The notes under the pieces: model-generated
Database searches by the model: none
What the model saw: only the letters and a program-made list of their open reading frames with translations
Told to the model about the DNA's origin: nothing
Shown here: piece after piece, positions 57,901 through 64,000 of the stretch
Numbering within the stretch: the first letter of the stretch is position 1
Layout of the letters: each line of letters starts with the position of its first letter
Made by a program: the position numbers and the translations under genes
Source of the DNA: Myxococcota bacterium
GTDB taxonomy: Bacteria > Myxococcota_A > UBA796
NCBI GenBank assembly: GCA_029251165.1
Contig: JAQXDW010000110.1
Span: 1 to 64,000 of the forward strand
Reading direction: 5' to 3'
Length of the DNA stretch: 64,000 nt

Positions 57901-59336
57901 TAGCCGCCCTTGACGAGGGTGTAGAGGTCCTCGATGAACTCGCCGCGTCCCATCAGGTGGTCGTCGTCGAAGTCGAGGTGCCAGACGATCTCGCTGTCAG
58001 CGTTGACCTCGGTGATCTGACCGGCGCTGCCGATGACATGCAGGGTGTTGCCGTTGTCGAGGCGCCAGGCGTCGCCGTTGGTGGAGGCGTAGACGTTTGG
58101 ATCGTAGTTCCAGATCTCGGTGAGGGTCTCAGCATCATGGTTGACGATGTACTCGCGGACCATGGTGGTGTAGCCGCCGCCGTTGCGGGCCTCAGTGGAG
58201 ACGAGGAGGGAGCCGGTCTCGGTGTAGGAGATGCCGTGCTGCCACTCAAACTCAGACTCTTCCGGGTCGAACTCGTAGCCGTTGCGGACATCACCGGCCC
58301 ACCACATGCTCTCGCCGCTGTCGCGGTCGACCTCGACCAGTGAGTTGTTCGTGTAGAAGCTGTAGAGGAAGGAGTTGGTCTCCTCGACGTAGAACAGCCC
58401 GTTGGACTCACAGCTGCCGGAGTTGGGCCAGTCGTCGTTGCAGTTCCACAGCACCTGCTCGCTGGTGTCCGCTGTCGCCTGCTCGACAAGGGCCTCTCCG
58501 CCGCCGTGATTCTGACTGCCCCAGACGAGGGTCTCGTTGGGGAGCTGGACGAAGGCGTGGTGGAGTCCGCGGGTGGGAATCTCGTCGATCTCCTCGTCGA
58601 GGTAGACCTGGTGCACCGTGGACCCTGCGCCGCCATCGAAGTCCGACCAGTAGGTGGCTTCATCCCAGAGGATGTGGTCGCCGGTCACGCTGACCTGAGC
58701 GAACAGCGTCCAGTGACTCTGTGGGGTCTTCTGCGCCCAGACCAGCCGACCGAGGCGGTCGTAGATGACCGTCCAGTAGGTGCCGCCGGTCCAGCCGCCG
58801 TCTTTCTGGTTGATGCTGGTGAGGATGTAGTTGCCGTTCTCCAGGAGCTGATCGGACTCGGAGAGCAGCAGCTCCGGCTCGGGGAGTCCGCTCGGGTAGT
58901 CGTCGGTGGTGATGGACTCGCCGTCGATCTCCTGGGGTGCAACGGAGTCTGCGCTCTCGATGACCAGACGCCACTCGACGTCCATCTCGTAGGGAATACC
59001 GACAAGAGGGATCTGGTGCTCACCAGAGGTGGTGGTGTACGACGGGGAGGAGTGCCACTCGTTGTTCTCGAAGCTGTACTCGATGTGGACGACGGCGCCC
59101 TCATCCTGCTCCCAGCCGGCCATCACGAGGCTGCCGTGATCGTCGTGGAGCTCCGCAGAGAGGTTTCCGAAGCCATCGACCGGCTCGTCGGTGTCGTCGG
59201 TGTCGTCGGTGTCGTTGGTGTCGTCGGTGTCGTCGGTGTCGTCGGTGTCGTCGGTGTCGTCGGTGTCGGCAATGCCGGTGTCGTCGATGGCTGCAGGGTT
59301 GCAGCCAAGCATCATGAGCAGGATGGTGTAGCGCAT
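57897..59336 (-). CDS. Arylsulfotransferase-like (ASST) lipoprotein
   Basis: This is a 479-residue lipoprotein (lipobox LLMMLGC). A low-complexity linker of DDT repeats at about 20-50, then an Ig-like region, lead into a beta-propeller of the ASST type at about 150-470. It reads LLSESDQLLENGNYILTSIN, YWTVIYDRLGRLVWAQKTPQ, HQVYLDEEIDEIPTRGLHHA, VYASTNGDAWRLDNGNTLHV and HLDFDDDHLMGRGEFIEDLY. The ASST propeller motif set ('DGN.L....G...E.d..g.ivW') is visible in several blades. The catalytic His of true arylsulfotransferases is not certain, so 'ASST-like' is safer. It is probably outer-membrane. The DDT repeats are 9-bp tandem units. Confidence 0.82.
   Translation of the reverse strand: MRYTILLMMLGCNPAAIDDTGIADTDDTDDTDDTDDTDDTNDTDDTDDTDEPVDGFGNLSAELHDDHGSLVMAGWEQDEGAVVHIEYSFENNEWHSSPSYTTTSGEHQIPLVGIPYEMDVEWRLVIESADSVAPQEIDGESITTDDYPSGLPEPELLLSESDQLLENGNYILTSINQKDGGWTGGTYWTVIYDRLGRLVWAQKTPQSHWTLFAQVSVTGDHILWDEATYWSDFDGGAGSTVHQVYLDEEIDEIPTRGLHHAFVQLPNETLVWGSQNHGGGEALVEQATADTSEQVLWNCNDDWPNSGSCESNGLFYVEETNSFLYSFYTNNSLVEVDRDSGESMWWAGDVRNGYEFDPEESEFEWQHGISYTETGSLLVSTEARNGGGYTTMVREYIVNHDAETLTEIWNYDPNVYASTNGDAWRLDNGNTLHVIGSAGQITEVNADSEIVWHLDFDDDHLMGRGEFIEDLYTLVKGGY
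59184..59269. repeat. 9-bp tandem repeats encoding Thr-Asp-Asp
   Basis: About nine copies of GTCGTCGGT (one with GTCGTTGGT) lie inside the preceding gene, giving the DDT linker after the lipid anchor. The unit is in frame, so copy number can vary without breaking the protein. Confidence 0.88.
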
Positions 59337-59650
59337 TCGGGTGATCTCCTCCGTCGATCCGTGACCAGTCTTGATAGACTGGATACCCGGTCTGGCGATG
59401 GCTTGCCGTTTGTTGTCAATAAGATGGGTAATATTTTAGGTTTATCCTTTTAAATTTGTATGACAGTAGATCTGTTGGCTTCGGGGCGGGGGGCGACACG
59501 CAGGAACCGAATGGTGTCGCGTTCGCTGGGCTTCGGGACAACTCCAGCGCCGCTGGACATCGTGAACGTGCGCGGCAAGTCCGCCAAGAAAATCCGCCCC
59601 AGATTTCCCTCCGGAACGTTCCTGTGCTTGCAGCACCATGGAGGAACCAC

Positions 59651-60202
59651 ATGCGCGCACTGACCTTGACCGCCCTCTTCTTCGCTACAGGATGCAGCAG
59701 CAAGTCCGCCGACACGGACGCTGGGGCCTGGTGGGACAGCACCTCGGGCACCAGCGGGGAAGCGGACGACGAGGACGACGAGGACGACGAGGACGACGAG
59801 GACGACGAGGACGACGAGGACGACGAGGCTGGTCGGTTCTTCTGGGGAGAGGTGAGCGATGACTTCAGCGCAGTCGGGTACTTCTCCAGCGACGGCTCCA
59901 GCCTCCTGTGCGATGAAGAGTATGCGGCGATTACAGTCGAGGCGGTCTCTGACTGCGATGCCTGCTCGACGGCGTATGCCCTCGTCCTCGGCGCGCGTGA
60001 GGTCTATGAGGAGCTGGACACTGGGTGCAGCGACAGCCCCTATGGCGACCTCAGCAACACAACCTTCCGGGTCGGTGAGGGGAGCGGCGTGCTCTACATC
60101 GATCGCGGCTCGGGCTGGTCGGCCATCGGTGACAGCACCGTCGAGGTCGAGGGCAGCAGCTTCTTCTTCGGAGTCGGTGGAGCGGACGACGAGGATGCGT
60201 AG
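59651..60202 (+). CDS. Lipoprotein with Asp-Asp-Glu repeats
   Basis: This is a 183-residue lipoprotein (ATG 59651, GGAGGAACCAC upstream; lipobox LFFATGC). Seven DDE repeats (about 39-59) follow a Ser/Thr/Gly linker. The folded part has two Cys pairs (SDCDACSTAYAL and LDTGCSDSPYGD), then FRVGEGSGVLYIDRGSGWSA and an acidic end (GGADDEDA). No family recognised. The start at 59651 gives the signal and ribosome site; a longer frame upstream does not. Divergent from the ASST-like gene. Confidence 0.75.
   Translation: MRALTLTALFFATGCSSKSADTDAGAWWDSTSGTSGEADDEDDEDDEDDEDDEDDEDDEAGRFFWGEVSDDFSAVGYFSSDGSSLLCDEEYAAITVEAVSDCDACSTAYALVLGAREVYEELDTGCSDSPYGDLSNTTFRVGEGSGVLYIDRGSGWSAIGDSTVEVEGSSFFFGVGGADDEDA
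59765..59827 (+). repeat. Seven 9-bp GACGACGAG tandem repeats
   Basis: The perfect tandem repeats encode Asp-Asp-Glu x7 in the preceding lipoprotein. The repeat is fully in frame and identical at base level across copies, a typical slippage-prone array. Confidence 0.95.
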
Positions 60203-60300
60203 CGGTGGGCAGTCAGGCGGCACCTCACGGACCCTTCGACCGCGGCCTCAGCGGCACGCGCTGACGACTGCGGCCGTCGGATCAGTGCCGGAGCGGCGAG

Positions 60301-61011
60301 TCACAGCGCGAGGTAGGGAACCTCGATGGTGAACCCGAATTCTTCGTGCATGCAGTCGCTCTCGGCGTTGTCGTCGCCGGTGGTGATGAAGCCGAAGTCA
60401 TAGCGCTCGTTCTCAATGGCGAGCAGGCTCAGCTGGTTGACCAGCTCTTCGCTGTAGTTCAGGGAGATCGGTCCCTCGACCTCGGTGTCCGGGATGTCGC
60501 AGGTGGACTCTCCGGTTCCGTCTCCGAGGCAGTAGGGCTCGAATTCCTTCTCGGAGTGGTAGTCCACGCCGCTGATCGGGTTCCACTCGTAGAGGTAGGT
60601 GTCGCCATCCTGCTGGAGGCGCTCCTCGACCACCGGGCCGTAGCTGGCGGCGAGCACCACGTCGTTGAACGTGAAGAAGAAGTGGTCGTCGTAGGACATC
60701 ACCTGGATCTGGCCGGGCACGATGCCGGAGAAGTCGAACGACATGTCGCAGATGACCGATTCGTCAGGAATATCAAGCTGTATGAGTTCTTCAGTTCGGG
60801 CGGTGAACACGCCGCTCGCTGACTCCAGGTTGTTGTCCTCGCCCCACGGACAGGCATCGGTCTGGGCCGGAAAGATCACCTCAAGCGTGACCTCTTCTGG
60901 CTCATATTCATCGCATGCATCGGCGATGTCCCCGGCATCGGTGAGGTCTTCGAGAGCGATCTTACCGCTGCTGCAGGCGAGGAGGACACTGAGGGGGAGA
61001 AATCGGATCAT
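60301..61011 (-). CDS. Lipoprotein of unknown function
   Basis: This is a 236-residue lipoprotein (MIRFLPLSVLLACSSG, Cys at residue 13). The sequence has six or seven Cys (DACDEYEPEE, AQTDACPWGEDNN, SVICDMSFDFSG, EPYCLGDGTGESTCDIPDTE, NAESDCMHEE) and many acidic residues, likely a disulfide-rich extracellular beta domain (for example EELIQLDIPDESVICDMSFD). No family recognised. About 30 bp separate it from the broken ridA gene on the same strand. The gene is followed by 98 bp to the previous plus-strand gene. Confidence 0.72.
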   Translation of the reverse strand: MIRFLPLSVLLACSSGKIALEDLTDAGDIADACDEYEPEEVTLEVIFPAQTDACPWGEDNNLESASGVFTARTEELIQLDIPDESVICDMSFDFSGIVPGQIQVMSYDDHFFFTFNDVVLAASYGPVVEERLQQDGDTYLYEWNPISGVDYHSEKEFEPYCLGDGTGESTCDIPDTEVEGPISLNYSEELVNQLSLLAIENERYDFGFITTGDDNAESDCMHEEFGFTIEVPYLAL

Positions 61012-61038
61012 GAGGGCATCATACTCGGGGAGAGTCGC

Positions 61039-61438
61039 TCATTGTGCGCAGATTGCCTCCAGCTCCATCTCGACACGCCAGCGGGGGTCGAGCAGGCCGG
61101 CGACCACGACCATCGTCGCGGCGGGTGGAGAGTCGGCGAACGCCTCGCCGTGCGCGCGCCTCGCCGTGCGCGCGCCCGATGTCGTCAGCGTCGAGCGGAT
61201 CGGTGATGAACATCCGGGTCTGGACGACGTCGGCAGGAGCGCCGCCGAGCTGGCCGAGGGGCTCAAGCATGATGGCGATGCAGCGCTGGGTCTGCGCGTA
61301 GGCCTCCTCAGCGACGGAGGTGCCGTCGGCCTCAATGGGCGCGGTCCCGGCGACGATGATGCGATCCCCGACGCGGAGAGCGCGGCAGAAGCCGTAGCGG
61401 GACTCGTAGGGCGAGGCGGAGTGGACGCGATCGATCAT
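61039..61438 (-). pseudogene. ridA: RidA-family gene broken by a 16-bp tandem duplication
   Basis: From ATG 61438 (AGGAGATCCC upstream) the frame reads MIDRVHSASPYESRYGFCRA, IEADGTSVAEEAYAQTQRCI, DVVQTRMFITDPLDADDIG and RAHGEA. This is a RidA/YjgF protein (enamine deaminase) in all but its last quarter. At 61141-61172 the 16-bp CGCCTCGCCGTGCGCG occurs twice in tandem, adding 16 bp and shifting the frame by one. With one copy removed the protein continues HGEAFADSPPAATMVVVAGL, then LDPRWRVEMELEAICAQ and stop at 61039, exactly a RidA ending. As read it ends in a different tail. Either a pseudogene or an assembly error. Confidence 0.88.
61141..61172. repeat. Perfect 16-bp tandem duplication in ridA
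   Basis: Two identical CGCCTCGCCGTGCGCG copies lie at 61141-61156 and 61157-61172. They cause the frameshift in the RidA gene. Confidence 0.97.
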
Positions 61439-62008
61439 GGGATCTCCTGGGGCTGCGGTAGGGCGCTGCGGAGATTCTGGCTGTGGGTTGGAGCGGACGG
61501 GACGTGGAGGGCGTCGATCGCTGAGCGGAGGCCGCTGGTGCGCCTGTCGGTCTCTCACTCGCCCTGGTTTTTGCAGTTGGTGTGCTGCCGCTGAGCTTAC
61601 GGCAGCGTCCGGTCCCCAGGATGGACGGCTGCCGTTGGCGGGGAGGGTGCGGAGGAGTGGACTCCGCCGCCAGGAACGGGGATGGCGTTGGCATCACCGC
61701 CGGAGGGAGGACCGGGACTCTGCCATTGGCGTCTGCCGAAGCGTTCTGCTCGCCTCCGGCTCTCAGCGACGGGGCTGTCGGATGAGAAGGGTGCGCTCTC
61801 ACCGCTTGGCTGAGGCTGGCCATCCTCTGAGCCCTTCTTTTTCTGTCCACTGCGGGCCGACGCAGACCTGACGGTCCGCTTTCGTGCCCTCGGCTCGGCT
61901 CCAGTCGCCGCTTCCCTCTGGCTCCCAGCCGGAGCCCGCTCCGGAGAGGATCCCAATTCTCACCGTCTTGGGTGAGTCGTCCAGAGCGAGCGCGATACGC
62001 TGGCCGGC
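61439..62008. other. Intergenic 570 bp with no convincing gene
   Basis: The region upstream of ridA (minus) and of the following plus-strand gene holds frames of 60-145 codons on both strands, all Arg/Ser/Gly/Pro-rich, low complexity and lacking a ribosome site or family signal. Promoters for ridA and for the propeller-like gene must lie here. Confidence 0.5.
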
Positions 62009-62830
62009 ATGCCCCACGATCCGCTGCCCAGACACCGCTACACCCTGGAGAGGGCCTTCGAGGTCGCCGGACGACAGGGGGTGGCCACCGACGGGGAGAC
62101 GCTGTGGATCAGCGGAAGCACGGCGCTCTACCGCTACGCCCTCGACGGCACCCTGCTTCAGGCCCACGAGCACGCCCTCGACGGCCTGTCCACTCCGGCC
62201 AACCACCTCGGCGACATCGCCTTCTCTGCGGGGCGCATCCTCGCCGGAGCGGAGCGCTTCTCCGACGGCATCGGCCACGACATCCAGGTGCTCGCCTTCG
62301 ACGCCGCTACCCTGGCGCGCACCGGGGGCTTTCCGATCGCGCCGGACTCCGGACAGCAGGAGGTCAGCGGGGTCGCTGTGGACGAGGCCGACCGGAGCGT
62401 GTGGCTGTCTTCGTGGGTCGGCGGAGAGAGCGGGCGGCACCTCTACCAGTACGATCTCGACACCGGGGCATACCGGCGGCGGGTCCACCTCCAGCCGGTC
62501 CCGCAGTGGATCCAGGGGGTCGCGGCGCACGGGGGCGCGCTGTTCGTCACCGCCGATGACGGCACCGCCGATGACGGGGAGGCGGACCACCTCTACCGGG
62601 TCGATGTCCGCCCGGATGTGACCAGCGCTGCGGTGGTCCTGGAGCACACGTTCACCGAATTCGCCCGCCTGGGAGAGATCGAGGGGCTGTGCTTCTCGCC
62701 AGACGGGCAGCGATTGTTTGTGCACCACAACCGTGGACGGCAGATCGTCCTCGGCATGCCAAGGGGGCTCTACCCTGGCTACGATCGCGAGGTTCACGAG
62801 GTTTACATCTACCGGGTGCATGCGCGCTGA
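62009..62830 (+). CDS. Beta-propeller-like protein of unknown function
   Basis: This is a 273-residue cytosolic protein. It has a repeating pattern of about 40-45 residues (GVATDGETLWISGSTALYRY, HLGDIAFSAGRILAGAERFS, VSGVAVDEADRSVWLSSWVG, GIQ-like LQPVPQWIQGVAAHGGALFV, EIEGLCFSPDGQRLFVHHNR), which suggests a six- or seven-bladed beta-propeller, similar in feel to SMP-30 or SdiA-regulated propellers. A short Asp/Gly loop (TADDGTADDGEADHLYR) may bind metal. No signal peptide, so probably cytoplasmic. Family not named with confidence. Confidence 0.65.
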   Translation: MPHDPLPRHRYTLERAFEVAGRQGVATDGETLWISGSTALYRYALDGTLLQAHEHALDGLSTPANHLGDIAFSAGRILAGAERFSDGIGHDIQVLAFDAATLARTGGFPIAPDSGQQEVSGVAVDEADRSVWLSSWVGGESGRHLYQYDLDTGAYRRRVHLQPVPQWIQGVAAHGGALFVTADDGTADDGEADHLYRVDVRPDVTSAAVVLEHTFTEFARLGEIEGLCFSPDGQRLFVHHNRGRQIVLGMPRGLYPGYDREVHEVYIYRVHAR

Positions 62831-62929
62831 GACGCAGCGGCCTCCAGCGCCGCCGGGGCGAGCGGGCCCAAGATGGTGAACATACACCGACTGACACCGT
62901 AGTCGTGTTGGCTGCGATAAAATCGCCTC

Positions 62930-63946
62930 ATGAAATACCTCGCCCTGTTTTTTCTGATCGGCTGTGCTCCCCGGATCCGGATGGAGGTCCTCCAGCCAGC
63001 GGATATTTACGTTCCCCAGCACGTTCAGCAGATCGCAGTGGTCGATCGCAGCCGAGTATCGAGTGCTGGCGAGGCCGTCCTGGGTGCCATTGAGGCTGTC
63101 CTGACTGGAGAGGACATCGGCGCCGACCGGATGGGGCGCTCCGAGGCGATCTCGACGGTGACCGGCACCCTGGCGGGCTCTCCCCGGTTTGAGGTCGTGG
63201 AGGTCTCCATCGATGACGACTCCGGGCTGTTCGCCGACACCCTCGACTGGAAGACCGCGCGCCGTCTCTGCCCGCCGGCGACCTGTCAGGGCATCGTCGC
63301 TCTGGAGGCCCTCGACTCCGACTCCAGCATCAACCACAGCTCCCACCGCGAGACCGAGACGGACTCAGAGGGGCGGGAGCGGTCGGTGATGGTGCACGAG
63401 GCCTCGCGAGAGACCTGGGTGCTGACCGCGTGGCGGTTCTACGACGTCGAGAACCGACGGGTCATTGATGATCTGCGAGACTACGATGCACGGCAGACCT
63501 GGAGCGGAGAGGGGCGCACGAAGGACGCCGCGATCGCCGATCTGCCCAGCCAGTCCGACGCGGTTCGCTCGGTCAGTCGGCAGGCCGGTGAGCAGTACGC
63601 TCGTCGGGTCGCGCCGACCTACATCTGGGTGACCCGGACCTTCTACGGTCGTCGCGACGAGGCCCTCTCCGCGGCCCGTCCGCTTGCGAAGGTCGGGAGC
63701 TGGGATCAGGCTGGGACGCTGTGGGAGCCGCTGCTGCGCAGCGAGGAGCCGGAGCTGAAGGGCAAGGCGCTGTACAACCTCGCGCTCCAGGCAGAGGTCG
63801 CCGGAGATCTACAGCGCGCGGCAGGGCTGCTCGAGCAGGCCGCTGAGCTGCTGCCGAAGGGAAGGGTCTACCGCTACCAGGCGGTCATCAACGGTCGGCT
63901 GGCGGACCAGGCAGCACTCCAGGAGCAGCTCCCTGGAGCGCAGTAG
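62930..63946 (+). CDS. DUF6340-like lipoprotein
   Basis: This is a 338-residue lipoprotein (LALFFLIGC, Cys at residue 12). The opening MEVLQPADIYVPQHVQQIAV, VDRSRVSSAGEAVLGAIEAV matches the DUF6340 pattern ('..PA.i..p..v..iaVvnRs'), a family known mainly in Bacteroidota. The region FEVVEVSIDDDSGLFADTLD, LCPPATCQGIVALEALDSDS, WVLTAWRFYDVENRRVIDDL follows, and a C-terminal TPR-like segment ends it (AGTLWEPLLRSEEPELKGKA, LYNLALQAEVAGDLQRAAGL, LEQAAELLPKGRVYRYQA). Periplasmic or outer-membrane, function unknown. The window ends 54 bp after its stop with no further gene. Confidence 0.75.
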   Translation: MKYLALFFLIGCAPRIRMEVLQPADIYVPQHVQQIAVVDRSRVSSAGEAVLGAIEAVLTGEDIGADRMGRSEAISTVTGTLAGSPRFEVVEVSIDDDSGLFADTLDWKTARRLCPPATCQGIVALEALDSDSSINHSSHRETETDSEGRERSVMVHEASRETWVLTAWRFYDVENRRVIDDLRDYDARQTWSGEGRTKDAAIADLPSQSDAVRSVSRQAGEQYARRVAPTYIWVTRTFYGRRDEALSAARPLAKVGSWDQAGTLWEPLLRSEEPELKGKALYNLALQAEVAGDLQRAAGLLEQAAELLPKGRVYRYQAVINGRLADQAALQEQLPGAQ

Positions 63947-64000
63947 TCTCTGCATCCGGTCCGGTCACGCGGGGCGCTGCTGAGTCGTGAGCGGGGGTCA

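Noticed and set aside
61799-63346. 515-codon minus-strand open frame
   Set aside because: It is antisense to the propeller-like gene and the DUF6340-like lipoprotein, whose own signals are far stronger.
1-64000. tRNA, rRNA, insertion sequences, phage genes or CRISPR
   Set aside because: I looked for cloverleaf TPsiC-like GTTCGA patterns, transposase motifs, terminal inverted repeats and short direct-repeat arrays and found none that hold up.

Overview
The window is about 65% GC and densely coded. It has no rRNA, tRNA, insertion sequence, phage or CRISPR array that I could recognise. The gene content points to an uncultured deltaproteobacterium, most likely Myxococcota-like. The reasons are the many short-leader lipoproteins (lipobox within about 12 residues of the start), the Asp-rich linkers built from DT, DA or DDE repeats, two large MopE-type metal-binding-motif proteins, an OmpA protein with thrombospondin type 3 repeats, a PilZ protein, and many conserved genes of unknown function. 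This placement is inference; no marker gene in the window fixes it.

Layout. 1-3095: a haem-uptake locus, starting with an apparent chimera between a TonB-receptor plug fragment and the tail of a haem-binding protein, then hmuU, hmuV and hmuS. 3390-11975: long-form GAPDH, a sulfatase-fold lipoprotein, a NhaR-type LysR regulator divergent from a SulP transporter, a quinone-oxidoreductase-like enzyme, a lipoprotein and a GNAT. 12053-17543: a YARHG protein, a TlpA-like lipoprotein, an unknown protein, a methyltransferase, and a sixA-ppx pair. 17586-20581: a rubrerythrin / CCG iron-sulfur protein / DUF3501 cluster divergent from an Irr-like Fur-family regulator, with a perfect TTTAGAA-N3-TTCTAAA palindrome between them. 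20622-26726: CapA, ImpE, Asp-rich and MopE/beta-helix surface proteins. 26723-33444: an aldo-keto reductase, a PAS histidine kinase with its receiver, and a compact four-gene operon (membrane protein, aminotransferase, SGNH-like protein, DUF4403). 33568-45616: a nine-repeat MopE/fibrinogen-like lipoprotein, an AT-rich spacer, a copper-monooxygenase-like lipoprotein, a lipase-like lipoprotein, a Kv-beta-type reductase, a double-domain zinc-ribbon protein, an SDR, OmpA, a beta-helix lipoprotein, and a siderophore-interacting protein behind a near-consensus Fur box. 45726-53622: a decayed lipoprotein, a DEDD exonuclease, an L,D-transpeptidase, a cysteine-cluster protein, a DUF4336-TetR-small gene operon, a 1.3 kb gene-poor stretch, HU, PilZ and a hotdog thioesterase. 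54139-63946: a YdjM-like protein, two overlapping methyltransferases, an arylsulfotransferase-like lipoprotein, several orphan lipoproteins, a RidA gene broken by a perfect 16-bp tandem duplication, and a DUF6340-like lipoprotein.

The clearest common theme is iron and haem: haem import and use, a siderophore reductase under a Fur box, and a peroxide/iron-sulfur cluster apparently under an Irr-type regulator. The second theme is a large, rapidly diversifying set of acidic, probably calcium- or metal-binding surface lipoproteins.
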